DNA of 36,537 bases, taken from Porphyra umbilicalis (taxonomy: Eukaryota > Rhodophyta > Bangiophyceae > Bangiales > Bangiaceae). Under the pieces are notes generated by a model, which searched no databases, had not been told where the DNA came from, and was given only the letters and a program-made list of their open reading frames with translations. The position numbers were made by a program, and so were the translations under genes. Shown one piece after another: positions 1 to 9,493 of the stretch (its first letter is position 1; each line of letters opens with the position of its first letter). The stretch is taken from contig KV919268.1 in NCBI GenBank assembly GCA_002049455.2, positions 1 through 36,537 on the forward strand. The letters run 5' to 3'.

Positions 1-617
1 GGGGGGGGGAATCCCCCATCGTGACGGCCGAAGGGGGGGCGGGGTGCCGGGCAGCCGCCGCCGCCGCCGCCGCCGCCGCCGCTGCGGGGCGGTGGACGCG
101 GGGGTGGAGGGGGTGGCGGCGTGGGGAGGGGCGGCTGGGGGGGGGGGGGGGGGGGCGAGCTAAAGGAGACGGCACGGGGCGATAGAGGCGAGCGCCGCAG
201 TCGCGCAGAGGGGGGGACGGCGGCAGCATGGCCGCCAATGTCAGCCGGGGGTGGGGTGGCCGTTGGCGGGCGCGGGGCGAGGCGGGGGCGGGATCAAGGG
301 GCGCAGCGGGCGACCCCCGCCCCGAACCGTCTGTCGGCGCAGGGAGTGTGCGAGATCCATGGGCTTGTGGCCGATACCCTCACGGACGGACCGGGTCGAC
401 CCGCGCGCCCGCTCATGGCGGGCGCCCCGTGCGGACCACGTCGGCGCGCCAACAACACAAAAGCAGCCGCCCGTAGGGCGCCCGCCTTGGAATAGGATAA
501 GCTATCCCGATACAATGCAAAGGGTCCGTGGCCCTCCCGGGACGCGCACGGCTCGTGCGCCCCCGCTCCACGGCCCGCGCGAGGCCGGGAGAGCCGCCAC
601 AGCGGGGCGGCTCCTTT
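1..617. other. GC-rich flank with GGC microsatellite and G run
   Basis: No gene is supported here. The stretch opens with a G homopolymer, carries a CCG/GCC microsatellite near 53-80 and a run of about 16 G near 139-154. Open frames exist on both strands but consist of Arg/Gly/Pro/Ala codons expected from composition alone. It ends where the 3' flank shared by gene-family copies 1 and 4 begins (about 618). Confidence 0.6.
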
Positions 618-700
618 CCCCCCCCCTCGCTGACACCCCGCCGGCGGCCGCTCCGCCACCGGCCGGCGCCCACAAAATGCCCCCACCCCGCCGCGGAGCC

Positions 701-1945
701 CTAATACTTGGCGCGCGCCGCCGACGCCTTGGTCGCCCCGCGCCACCCGTCGCAGCTGCACGCCGCGTCCATCGTCACGCGGTGGATGGCCGACGGCGGG
801 CGCACGCCCTTCTGCCCCTTCCACGCCTCCCGCTGGCCCTTGGCGTTGAGGATGCGCCCCGCACCGTCGTACGCGAGCGCCGCGGTCGTCGGCTTGTTGC
901 GCAAGTTCCAAAACGCCCACGCGCCCGTGTCGGGGTAGCCCGCGGCCGCCCCCCCCACGCTCAGCGCCAGCCCCTTGACGTACGCCAGGCCCGTAAAGTT
1001 GGCCACCAGCCCCTCCGCCGCGTCCACGCAATACCCATCCGTCATCTCGTCCTTCCAGTTGTGCTTGGCCGCCAGCTCCATCGCCGAAGACCCGTCCTTG
1101 GGCGCGTACAAGTCGCCCTTGCGCTTGCCGTTGGCGTCAATGCTCATCGGGTCGTCCTGGAAGTAAAAGTTGTTGGGCACCGCCGACACTAGCGACGCCG
1201 TCACCGACCGCCCAGCCTTGGGCGCGTCGCTCTTGGCCGCGCTCCCGTACGTGACGCACAGGTACAGGCGCGACGCGGCGTCGCGCATGAAGTTGAGGTT
1301 GATGTAATTGTCCTTGGTCTTCCACCCATTGTTGACCCAGTTGCGGTAGTCGTACGCCTCCTCCGTCGACCGCTTCCCAATGTCCGTCGACGCCACGCAG
1401 CGCCACGGCTTGCCCTCCACTGACACGATCGCGTGGGTGGCCTTGCACGCGGGCGACTTGGGCGCCGGCGCGGGGCCGTCAGGCTTCCACGGCGCGGGCA
1501 CCGGCTTCTCCTTCTCCTCGGGCTCGGACTTGACCCCCCCGCCGCGCCCATCTCCCGCCGGCAGCACCTGCGTCGGCCGCAGCGTCACGTCGTCCGTCTT
1601 TTTCTTCCCGCACGGGCAGCTGCCGCCAGACGCCGGCTTGCTGCACTGCAGCGTCGCCTCCACCGCGTGCGCCGCGCACACGTGCGTCGGCCCGTCGTCA
1701 GTGCACTCCCACGGCACGTTGCACTTGTTGCCGACCGTCTTGCACGTGCCCCGCGTCTGGGCCTTGTTGCTAAACGACGTGAAGACGATGCACTTGCCAG
1801 CCGTCGCGGCCATGGCACATTTGCACGTCCCGCCGACCGCCGGCTTGAACGCGTCGGTCGTCGACGCGGCCGTCGCCACCAGGGCGGTCGCCGCCGCCAC
1901 GAGAGCGACGCGGGCGGTGACGGAGGTGAAGGCGCGGGCGGCCAT
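701..1945 (-). CDS. Secreted Cys-rich 414-aa protein, family copy 1
   Basis: First of four paralogues in the window; function not recognised. The 414-aa product starts with a typical signal peptide (Ala/Val-rich core over about residues 8-28, likely cleavage near the TAAS/TTDAF stretch), so it should enter the secretory pathway. Residues of about 35-120 form a Cys-rich domain with paired CxC motifs; a Lys/Glu/Pro-rich linker follows (about 140-170); the rest is a second domain ending in a CSCDGW motif near the C-terminus. I count 16 cysteines in the mature part, an even number suited to disulfides, and one N-glycosylation sequon (NFT). The start is chosen at the ATG in CCACCATGG, conserved in all copies; an upstream in-frame extension lacks a good start. 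This is the most divergent copy (CKC instead of CEC, WKDEM instead of WKDAM, NLRNKPTTAA instead of NLRSKPTTEA). A cell-wall or matrix protein is a guess only. Confidence 0.85.
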   Translation of the reverse strand: MAARAFTSVTARVALVAAATALVATAASTTDAFKPAVGGTCKCAMAATAGKCIVFTSFSNKAQTRGTCKTVGNKCNVPWECTDDGPTHVCAAHAVEATLQCSKPASGGSCPCGKKKTDDVTLRPTQVLPAGDGRGGGVKSEPEEKEKPVPAPWKPDGPAPAPKSPACKATHAIVSVEGKPWRCVASTDIGKRSTEEAYDYRNWVNNGWKTKDNYINLNFMRDAASRLYLCVTYGSAAKSDAPKAGRSVTASLVSAVPNNFYFQDDPMSIDANGKRKGDLYAPKDGSSAMELAAKHNWKDEMTDGYCVDAAEGLVANFTGLAYVKGLALSVGGAAAGYPDTGAWAFWNLRNKPTTAALAYDGAGRILNAKGQREAWKGQKGVRPPSAIHRVTMDAACSCDGWRGATKASAARAKY

Positions 1946-2140
1946 GGTGGGCGGCGTTGGGAGCGGTGGGCGCGACGACGGTGGTAGCGGGGGTGAGAGA
2001 GGAGGGAGACCTGCCGCCACCTCAGTGCCGCTTGCCGCTCGTCGGCCGGTTGGAGGGGCTGGCTACTGGGGCTGTGTGGGTGTGGGATGAGGAAGGCGAG
2101 TGGGAGCAAAGAGAACGGCGGCGGGCCGCCCTTTTGTAGG

Positions 2141-2154
2141 CTTGTCCAGACAAG
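2141..2154. promoter_or_regulatory. Promoter dyad of copy 1
   Basis: CTTGTCCAGACAAG read on the plus strand: the palindrome kept in all four family copies, here with one arm mismatch at the centre. It ends 195 bp upstream of the ATG. On the gene strand it is followed by CCTACAAAAGGGCGG, and a CCAAT box lies about 35 bp upstream (plus-strand ATTGG near 2180). A regulatory role is inferred from conservation and fixed spacing. Confidence 0.55.
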
Positions 2155-2285
2155 AGCTCCCTCCCCGGCAGTGGTGGCATTGGCCGATGGGAGCCCCCCG
2201 CGGGGTCGCAGACCGCCGCAGCGACACTGCCAGTTGGGCGACCGCCTTCGTCGTGGCGAGGCAGCATCAGACCGTATCGGCAGCT

Positions 2286-3255
2286 TCGCTCACACCACCG
2301 CGCGACGCCACCGGCGGTTCACCATCCCTTGCCGCCACGAAACTGGAGCGCGCCAGCATGTTGAGGAAGCCACCAAAGGATGAACTGGCCGCGCGCCCGG
2401 GCGACACGTCATCGGGGGCCTGCCGCCGCCGGCGCTGACCAGCACGGCGCCCCCCGGTTCCGCGCGGTCGCCCGTCTCGCGCATCATGAGCGAGGCGCCA
2501 CCTCGAGAGGCAACCGCACTGTGACGTGCCGCGCAAGTCCCCCGACCACTGGATCGCCCGCCCCCCGGCGCGGGCAGCGGCAGAGGCGCGCCGCAGCGGC
2601 CGCCCCGCCGTCGTGGACGCCGCCCCCGCCGCACCGGCGGTCGGTCATTTTGGGCGAGGCGCGGTCGCGCGGCTTGGCGCCGCTTGGGCTCATGCAGACC
2701 CTTCCCGTGGGCGGGGGAGGGACAGGCCGACCGGTGCCGCCGCGTGCGTACCGCGGCGGCGCGACGGCGGCCGGGCGCGTGATGAGGGCGCCGCGCCGCG
2801 GTGGTGGTTGGTGGGGGGGGGCGGCGACGCGCCCCCGCGACCGCAGAAGGTTGAACTTGGGACCCGCCCGCGGGTCGGCCAAGGAAATCTACTATTCGGG
2901 TGAGGGATCAATTCCACGTGCACGGCCAGAAAAAGCCAGACGTCTGCAAATGGGAGGCTCCATCTCGGCCACATCCGACACGCCGCTATGTGTACGGCAC
3001 GGGAACTCACGGCTGCGCCGAGCTCGCTTGTACGCAGCTCGCGGGACAGTGTCTGCGGTCTTTGGGGGGCGAGGAACAACATGAAAGAGAAACTGTTTTG
3101 AAACAATGCACCAGCAGCTCATCGGCAACAAAAAAGCGGATGACGGCCGAGCCCCCCGCACGATGACCGCGTTCCTACGACAATGCCAACCATTGACACC
3201 GATAGATTTAACGACACCCCCTCCGCCCCACTCGCTCGTTCAGCAACGTCGCCGC
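2286..3255. other. Intergenic region between copy 1 and the five-repeat gene
   Basis: Homology to the other family promoters fades near 2285. Beyond that I see GC-rich sequence to about 2890, then more balanced composition with nothing gene-like. The last ~90 bp is probably the 3' UTR of the minus-strand five-repeat gene. Open frames of 90-230 codons here are composition-driven, with no domain or consistent codon pattern. Confidence 0.45.
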
Positions 3256-4128
3256 TCACACCCAGGACTTGGCAAACTTGGACGCCGGCCGCCAGCCGGG
3301 CGTGTATGTCACCGCCGCCGCTGTGGCAGCCGCCTCGTCCGCCGCGGCCTTGCCCTCAATCAGCGGCATCGTCAGGCCCACCCGGCTGGTGCCATCAAAC
3401 AAAATGACGGGCGCCGCGTTGAGTTTGCCATCCCCCGAGATGGCCTCCATGGCGACCCGCACGCCTTGCTTGTCCGCCCCGCCGTCCGTCAAGGTAATGA
3501 CCGGCGCCCAGTTGAGCCCCCCGTACTTGCCATACTCGGCGGCTTCAAAGGGTGGCCGGTCGGCGCCCTCCACGTCGGTCGCCACCGCCCGCATTTGCAC
3601 CTTGATGACGCTCTTGTCTGAGAAGGAGATGTGCGGCGCCATGTGCAACCGGTCCTCGGGGAAGAACTTGTTGTACAGGGCAGGCGACAGGGCGGGCGCG
3701 ACGGGCGTGTCGACGGTCTTCATCTCCAGCCCGACGCCCTCAGACCCATCAATGGTGATGTGAGGGGCCATGTGCAATCCCGCAGCCGGGAAGTGGTCGG
3801 CATAGGCGGCCACGTTGGGGGTGTCGGGGTCCGCACCGCCGTGCGTGTCAGGGAGCGGCACTTCCGCCATGTCGACAATGACCGCGTCCTCCCCGCTCCT
3901 CTGAAATACAATGTGCGGCGCGCGGTGCAGCGGCCCGGGGTAGTACTGTTGGTACAGGGCGGCGGACGGGCCAGGCTCCGCGTTGACGTCGTGGTGCATG
4001 CGGGCACCTGCCGACGCAGGGCGGGCAGAGGTGTCGCTCACATGACGGGTGGTGTCGATGCTTGCCACCAATGACGCGCCACGGAGCGGTGCGGCGGCGC
4101 CGACAAACGAAGACACAAACGCAGCCAT
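3256..4128 (-). CDS. Plastid-targeted(?) protein with five internal LHMAPHI-type repeats
   Basis: Encodes 290 aa; family not recognised. The N-terminus MAAFVSSFVGAAAPLRGASL is basic/hydroxylated, lacks acidic residues and has Phe near the start, like plastid transit peptides of red algae. The mature part is built of five copies of a ~40-aa unit: an aromatic-rich lead (YxxxFP or similar), a core LHRAPHIVF, LHMAPHITI, LHMAPHISF, LNWAPVITL or LNAAPVILF, then an acidic turn and a V-x-M/V-x-M strand. There is no cysteine in the whole protein, which argues against a bilin-carrying phycoerythrin gamma subunit, although a phycobilisome- or thylakoid-associated scaffold role is possible. The start ATG has A at -3 and G at +4. 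It is flanked by family copy 1 and an Ala-rich gene, both also on the minus strand. Confidence 0.8.
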   Translation of the reverse strand: MAAFVSSFVGAAAPLRGASLVASIDTTRHVSDTSARPASAGARMHHDVNAEPGPSAALYQQYYPGPLHRAPHIVFQRSGEDAVIVDMAEVPLPDTHGGADPDTPNVAAYADHFPAAGLHMAPHITIDGSEGVGLEMKTVDTPVAPALSPALYNKFFPEDRLHMAPHISFSDKSVIKVQMRAVATDVEGADRPPFEAAEYGKYGGLNWAPVITLTDGGADKQGVRVAMEAISGDGKLNAAPVILFDGTSRVGLTMPLIEGKAAADEAAATAAAVTYTPGWRPASKFAKSWV

Positions 4129-5261
4129 TGTCGCGGGCCAGACACAGCAAAGGGGCGAACGCAGGAGTAGGGGTCACCACAAGCGGAAAGAAAAGGTAGA
4201 GCTGTGAGCGGGTGTGCAGACTGGTGGCGGAAGTGGGCCGTGGACGACCCGGCACGCACCACGCTACGGCCCAGTACAGCACGCGCCCACGAGCTTGGCA
4301 ATCTTGACTGGGCCACCGATACCCGACCGTCGAGTGGACACCATCTCGCGCCGCCAAAGGCGGAACAGCTGGCCTGCCGGATCGACATGCGGCGAGAGCG
4401 CATCGCACAACGGTGCGTCGGGGAGGGCAAGCGGCGCGCCTCGCGGCCATTGGAGCCCCCCGAGCGGCTCGAGAGATCTCGACGAGGAGCTGTCCCGCAG
4501 ATCTGCACACAGCACTGGCCATTGTGTACTTTTTGGGAGAGTTGTTGAGCGTCCAGTTGAGTAGACCCACAAAAATTGCCAGAGCGGCTCACCTCTCCCG
4601 GAGTCGCCGAGGGTGTACAGTACTGTAACTGACCGCGCCCACTCGACGGATGTCGAGTCGATCTCGGCCAATGGCGTCACTCCCTCTGAGCACCTGTCAC
4701 GGGCGATCACAAGTGACTTTATTCCCGTCACAGGTAGTTGGGAAAAGAGTTGAAGTTCTTGCTGCTGAATTGAGATTGTACATCGTACCAGAACATTGTG
4801 TTGTACGGAACTGTGCTCCCTCGTGTCTCCCTCCTTCCATCCCTCCTTCTTTCACAGAACTGCGCTTCCTGGCATCAGCGTCCATCCCTCCTTACCCCTC
4901 CCCCGTCTCCCCCTGTTTCTTTCATCCACCCTCAGCCCTTTACTCTTCGTGGTCCTCGCAACTGCCATCTCATCTTCCCCCCCGCCCTAAATCTCAAGCC
5001 GTGCACCCCCAGCACCGGCATTGTCACCTCACACCGTCCCGTCTCACGACCACCGCTACGGCCGCCGTCGTCACTACCAGCGGCGCCACTGCCGTGCAAT
5101 CCCACAATCACCCGCCCCGCCCCAATGGCAGCACTGGCGCGACGACAGCCGTCATATCCCCCCCACTCGTGGAACGGTAACCCCCGCGCCAGGGACATAG
5201 TCAAGACGGCGAGCGGGAAGCACTCAAAGAATGAAAGGGTAGGGGGAGCATGGGAGGAGGA
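4129..5261. other. Intergenic region with pyrimidine-rich tract
   Basis: Contains the presumed promoter of the minus-strand five-repeat gene and, towards 5261, the 3' flank of the Ala-rich gene. A strongly C/T-rich tract runs from about 4815 to 5000. No convincing coding region was found; the frames between 4200 and 4730 overlap on all strands without domain content. Confidence 0.45.
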
Positions 5262-6749
5262 CTACGGGGGGGACAGAGGGGGGGGGGGGTGGAACAGGGG
5301 GGGGGACTGCGGAGGGCGGTGGACGGGGTGAAGACGCGGGAAAGGCGCGGGGAAGACGTGGGGTGCAAGGAAGTCCCGCGAAAGACGTGGGGGGATATGG
5401 CAAGGCAGAGGGACGATGGGCGGGCCGCAATGACGTGAGGTGGGACGAGGCAAAACACTTTTGGCCCCCCGCCTGCCGCCCGTCGCCGCACTCGTCGCCG
5501 CCGTCGTGGCGGCGGCGGCGGCGCCAAACCAGCCTCGCCGCGACGGCGGCGCCGGCGTTGCGGCCGTGGCGGCGGCCGCAGCGGCGGCGGCCGCGGCGGC
5601 GGCCGCCGCCGCCGCAGGCGGCCCCACCCCGGGCGCCGCCGGCTCGGCGTCGAGGCGCAGCACCGTCACGTCTGCCGCCGCGTCGGCGGGGAGGCGGGCC
5701 ACGAGCGTCAGCGGGTGCACCCCCGTCGGCGTCACAAGGGGGGGCGGCGGCGGCCGCCCCGCGGCGGCGGCGACCGCCCCCGCCGGCGACGTGGCCGCCG
5801 CCGCCTTGGCGTCGGCGGCCCCGTCGGGGGGCTCCCCGCCGCCGCCCTTAGCCGAGGCGCCACGCTTGGCGTCGGCCGCCGCGGAGCGGCTCGACTCGCG
5901 CGACGCGCGCCAGCCACCGCGCTCGGCGGGGGCGGCCTTGGCGTTGGCGCCGCCCCCGCCGCGGTCCCGCTGCCGCTCCCGCCCGCGCCCCCGATCCCGC
6001 TCCCGGTCGCCCGCGCCCGCAGAGCCGCTGAGGGGCCCTAGCGGCAGCGACACGGACCACGTGCGGCGGCGGCCATTGCCGGGCTTGTCCGTCCCGGGCG
6101 GCAGCAGCTGCCGCAACGCCGACCGCGCGCGCTCCCCAGACGTGCGCGGGCGGGGCTGCAGCGCGCGGGGGGCGGGCGGCGTCCGCTCCGCCCGCCCGGG
6201 CAGCGGGGAGGCGCTGGCCACCGCCAGGGGCGCCGCCGCCGCGACCTTGGCCACCGGCGACCGCTGCGTCGGCAGCGCCGCGTCGGCCGACGCCGACGCG
6301 CCCGCGGCGGCGGCGGCGGTGGCGGCGGCAGCGGCGGCGGTGGCGGCGGCGGCGGCAGCGGCGGCCGGCGGGGCCGTCGCGGGCGGCGGCGGCGACTTTT
6401 CCCCCTTTCCAGCGGCGGCGCCCTTGTCGGCGCCGCCCCCGGCGCTCTTGTCCAAGACGCGGCTCGCCGCGCGCACGAGCGACGTTGCCCCGCGTCGCAA
6501 GGCGATGCCGCCCTCTCCCCGCCCCCCGCCGCCGCCGCCAATGACCCGGCTGAGGCGCCCCGAGACGGTCCGACCTTCCGCCGCCGGCAGGCGCCCCGAG
6601 ACGGTCCGCCCGTCCGCGACCGGCAGGCGCGCCGACGTGGATCGCCGGTCTGGGGGCGCCCCCGCCGCCGCTGCCGCCGACCGCTTCAAGCCGCCCGCCG
6701 ATGACGTCTGCGCCGCCGCCGTTCTTTTAGGGTAGGCCGTGTGGGACAT
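5262..6749 (-). CDS. Ala-rich low-complexity protein, basic
   Basis: An open frame of 495 codons from ATG (MSHTAYPKRT) to a stop; function unknown. It is Ala/Gly/Pro/Arg-rich with scattered Lys and Ser patches, two tandem 13-aa units around GRLPAAEGRTVS near the N-terminus, an Arg/Asp/Glu-rich stretch (RERQRDRGG) mid-protein, long Ala runs, and short less-simple segments (RRTWSVSLPLGPLSG; LTLVARLPADAAADVTVLRL). No catalytic domain is visible. The antisense strand is also open across most of the region; I prefer minus because Lys, His and Tyr occur in it in a protein-like way. The last ~60 codons (from about 5450) lose the GC-rich codon bias, so the true end may be earlier or spliced. An open minus-strand stretch from 7027 to 6686, starting MPMSDRAAG, could be a 5' exon. 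Confidence 0.45.
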   Translation of the reverse strand: MSHTAYPKRTAAAQTSSAGGLKRSAAAAAGAPPDRRSTSARLPVADGRTVSGRLPAAEGRTVSGRLSRVIGGGGGGRGEGGIALRRGATSLVRAASRVLDKSAGGGADKGAAAGKGEKSPPPPATAPPAAAAAAAATAAAAAATAAAAAGASASADAALPTQRSPVAKVAAAAPLAVASASPLPGRAERTPPAPRALQPRPRTSGERARSALRQLLPPGTDKPGNGRRRTWSVSLPLGPLSGSAGAGDRERDRGRGRERQRDRGGGGANAKAAPAERGGWRASRESSRSAAADAKRGASAKGGGGEPPDGAADAKAAAATSPAGAVAAAAGRPPPPPLVTPTGVHPLTLVARLPADAAADVTVLRLDAEPAAPGVGPPAAAAAAAAAAAAAAAATAATPAPPSRRGWFGAAAAATTAATSAATGGRRGAKSVLPRPTSRHCGPPIVPLPCHIPPRLSRDFLAPHVFPAPFPRLHPVHRPPQSPPLFHPPPPLSPP

Positions 6750-7099
6750 GGCGGGGGGGATGCCGACGTTACGTCTCTCCCCCCCGCCGCGACCGATGGG
6801 GCGGCCCCCCCCGGCACCGCCCCGCGTGACGCGGCTTGGCAGCCGGCGGCGGCGGTGGTGGCGGCGGCGGCGGCGGACGCGCTCCCCGCCCGCTCGGCTG
6901 TCGACACGGCCGCCGACGGCGCCACGTCCCTGTGCCCTTCGGCCGCGGCGCGCGCAGCCACGGCCACCACGACGGCCGCCTGGGCTGCCGGCGGGGCGGC
7001 GCCAGCGGCGCGGTCGCTCATGGGCATGCCGGCAGCGGTAGACCGGCAGCTGGCACCCAGTATAGGCGCCGCCGTTCGCTGCCCCCCGCCCTGCCACAT

Positions 7100-7297
7100 G
7101 GCATGTGTGACCGTTTTATCGCGTGAATGCGAGGTCCCCCCGAGCAATGAGGAGGCTACAATGGCTTCAAATCGGGTGATAAATTGAACATGAGCAGCGC
7201 AAGGCGCGGAAAGTGGCCCCATCGCAATGGCGTCAGGAGGGGGATTTGGATCTAAATCGCTTGCAACTGTACCCCCTCTCAGGCGTTGGAAACGGCC
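7100..7297. other. Spacer before the copy 2 duplication block
   Basis: Balanced-composition spacer between the Ala-rich gene's upstream region and the repeat block of copy 2. Apart from the adjacent hairpin at 7298-7342 I see nothing coding or structured in it. Confidence 0.4.
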
Positions 7298-7342
7298 CCC
7301 ACGATCGATTCTAGAGGTTTAATCTCTAGAATAGAACGTGGG
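7298..7342. repeat. 19-bp inverted repeat (hairpin)
   Basis: Arms 7298-7316 and 7324-7342 pair with two mismatches around the 7-nt loop GTTTAAT; the inner part of the arm is TTCTAGAG. It lies about 30 bp before the start of the dispersed fragment R (7371) and of the duplicated upstream block. It could be a transposon relic or an RNA hairpin; the sequence does not decide. Confidence 0.6.
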
Positions 7343-7370
7343 TCCATTTCTCCTGAGATCCCACACGGCA

Positions 7371-7474
7371 GTCTGCCACCTCTGAAATGGAGAGCAAGTC
7401 TCTTGATCTAAGTATATGTGTGCATCACTACACTTTTAGAGCACCCTGTCCTAAAGGCCAGGGAATTTTTGGGA
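7371..7474 (+). repeat. Dispersed fragment R, copy R1
   Basis: About 105 bp running from CAGTCTGCCACCTCTGAAA through GTGTGCATCACTACAC to GGCCAGGGAA. The same fragment recurs at 13233-13345 (-), 15655-15768 (-), 17629-17743 (+) and 27033-27115 (-). Three copies (R1, R4, R5) stand at the distal end of a gene-family unit, two at the end of blocks RA and RB. Confidence 0.75.
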
Positions 7475-7849
7475 GAACCGCTGTGCATGCGCCTCCGGCG
7501 CGAACCCCCCTCACTTCTGCCGGTCACCCTTTCGTCTGCCAGGGAAGGGTGCATGAGCCCCTTACCTGCCGCCGCCCGCCACCCGCACTTGCGCACCGGC
7601 GGTGCGGGGCGCCGCCGGCCACGGCGGCGCCCCCCACCGACCGGTCCGTCGATCGGCGCGTGTTGCCAACCGCCCGGGTCTCGCGGCGCGCTTACGTGGT
7701 GCCGCGACGCGCCGGCACGCCGGCGTGCCTCTTCGCGGCGGCTCCCCATGAAGCTCAGCACTTGAGGGTTCCTGCCATCCCGCCGTTGGCGGGAGGCAAT
7801 CGCCGTGTCGGCCGCTCGCGCTGCCGGCGCCGCTCTTTCGTGGCGGCAA
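7475..7849 (+). repeat. Copy 2 upstream duplication block, distal part
   Basis: Nearly identical to 17744-18125 (upstream of copy 3) and to about 26660-27032 (upstream of copy 4, reversed). It stops at GGCGGCAA, where a transposon is inserted, and resumes at 9108. Open frames in it are shared by the copies but overlap the promoter and show no protein-like conservation. Confidence 0.8.
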
Positions 7850-9107
7850 CCCTACGGGAAATATTCGCCTGGATAGTGAGGCCCCATCACTCAATGCCCA
7901 GGCCACAGCGACTCATCGATGAGTTTTCCTGACTCAATAGATGAGTCTTCTTGACTCAATAGTGATTCACCAGAGGCTTCAGGAATGGGACTACCCTGGC
8001 TTCTGATTGGTCCTCAGGACCAGACCACCCGCGCTTTTGATTGGTCCTCAGGACCAGGTCAGGGCAGTATTACAGATATTAACGCTCGCTGACTAACCAA
8101 TACTAGCATTTGTTTACTTACGTAGTGCCACGGAGCGATCTGCGTAGTGCCGTGTCACGACCAACCTCAACCACACTCACAAGACAGGCCCCGCCACCGA
8201 CAAGCCACACCTGCTCCTTTGTGTCGGGGAACGAGCCGGGCGGAACGCATGAGAGAGCAGCGAAGGAAAGACAAAACAGAACGCAAGAGAAGAGAAACAG
8301 CAAAGCAACACGCCAGATACACGAAGAGGATGACCAGCAGCGCAAGAAAAGAACAAGCTCATACCGTCAGGACCTCCTCTAAGGTTGACCTCTGCACAGT
8401 GCACAGGACAGTGTTCCCCTCCCCCGTCCACCAGAGAATCATCCGCGAGTAATACGTCCCCCACACCCCACCGGAATCACACCCGAGGCACCGAGAGAGA
8501 TGCAACATGCCAACAAAAGGAGGCGATACAGTCGCGGGGACTTACCAGTCGGGATGGTGGCAACGGGGGCCACCGAGAATAGATGCTCAAGTGACGGAGG
8601 CGGGCGGTGAAGGCGGGGGGGGGTTGCGGCAGGGGGGGGTCGCGGTGCGGGAGGGGCGCGCCTTACGGTGGTCAAGGCGCGGGGAGTGGTGATGGGGGGG
8701 AAAGACGACGGCGACGGGTGATATCGGGGGGGAGGGGAGGGTGAGGGGAGCACACGGCGGCAGAAGGCGGCGCGGTAACAGAGAACAGCGGCGGCTGCGT
8801 AGCAGACGAGTGCGAAGCAGGCGAGTGCGAGAGGCGGCCGACGACAACTGTTTCAAGAGGGCGCACCCCTGCCACGCGGCGTCTCGTCCACCTAACGCAA
8901 CCAAGCGGAACGGCGCGGCGCGAGCGCGTCAGAGTGTCAGTCGGACGGTCCAGCAGCCGCTGTGGGTAGAGAGATTCCACGGCTGTAAGTCACTAAGGCT
9001 GTGCGAGGGCGGGTTCGCTGCGCTCCTGGCGCAGGCTGGGAAGTGGAAAGAATCTGACTCGTCAGGCGGCTCCTTTTGACTAGATAGGCTGCGCCTTTCC
9101 CGTAGGG
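7850..9107. mobile_element. Non-autonomous DNA transposon, 12-bp TIRs, CAA target duplication
   Basis: The 1258-bp insert begins CCCTACGGGAAA and ends TTTCCCGTAGGG, a perfect 12-bp terminal inverted repeat; similarity continues weakly inside. CAA flanks both sides (7847-7849 and 9108-9110), a 3-bp target-site duplication. The uninterrupted site is present in the flanks of copies 3 (about 18120-18128) and 4 (reversed, about 26640-26650), which confirms insertion. No transposase-like frame is present, so it is non-autonomous. Internally TGATTGGTCCTCAGGACCAG occurs twice (8004-8023 and 8038-8057). A 3-bp duplication fits PIF/Harbinger- or CACTA-type elements, but the termini match neither consensus that I know, so the superfamily stays open. 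Confidence 0.85.
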
Positions 9108-9493
9108 CAAAAGGGGGGCGACCGCCCATGGCGTCGTGCAGAGGAGTGGGGGCTGCGGATCACGCACGCAGAAACCACCCCGCCGCAGCACGGGTGGGCG
9201 CCCAGCTAGCAGTGTCACCGCGACGGCCTGCGACCCCGCGGGGGGCTCCCATCTGCCAATGCCACCACTGCCGCGGAGGGAGCTCTTGTCTTGACAAGCC
9301 TACAAAAGGGCGGCCCACCGCCGATCTCTCTGCTCCCACTCACCTTCCTCAACCCACACCCACACAGCCCAAATAGCCAGCCCCTCCGACCGGCCGACGA
9401 GCGGCAAGCGGCACTGAAGCGGTGGCAGGTCTCCCTCCTCTCCCACCCCCGCTACCACCGCCGTCGCACCCGTCGCTCCCAACGCTGCCCACC
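9108..9493 (+). promoter_or_regulatory. Promoter and 5' leader of copy 2
   Basis: Proximal upstream region conserved among copies 2, 3 and 4 and partly in copy 1. It holds a CCAAT box (near 9257), the dyad at 9285-9298, an A-rich CCTACAAAAGGG just behind it (possible TATA substitute), then a pyrimidine-rich leader with CTCCCACTCACCTTCC-type sequence before the Kozak ATG. Transcription start is not determinable from sequence. Confidence 0.55.
9285..9298. promoter_or_regulatory. Promoter dyad of copy 2
   Basis: CTTGTCTTGACAAG: the six-base arms CTTGTC/GACAAG are kept while the two central bases differ from copies 3 and 4 (CG). It ends 195 bp before the ATG, the same spacing as in the other copies. 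Confidence 0.55.

Noticed and set aside
701..2020. 25-codon in-frame N-terminal extension of the family proteins
   Set aside because: The upstream codons lie in the pyrimidine-rich leader, lack a consistent ATG in the copies, and would bury the signal peptide; the CCACCATGG start is common to all four.
5440..6735. 431-codon plus-strand frame antisense to the Ala-rich gene
   Set aside because: GC-rich DNA keeps antisense frames open; this one is Ala/Arg/Pro only, with fewer ordinary residues than the minus-strand reading.
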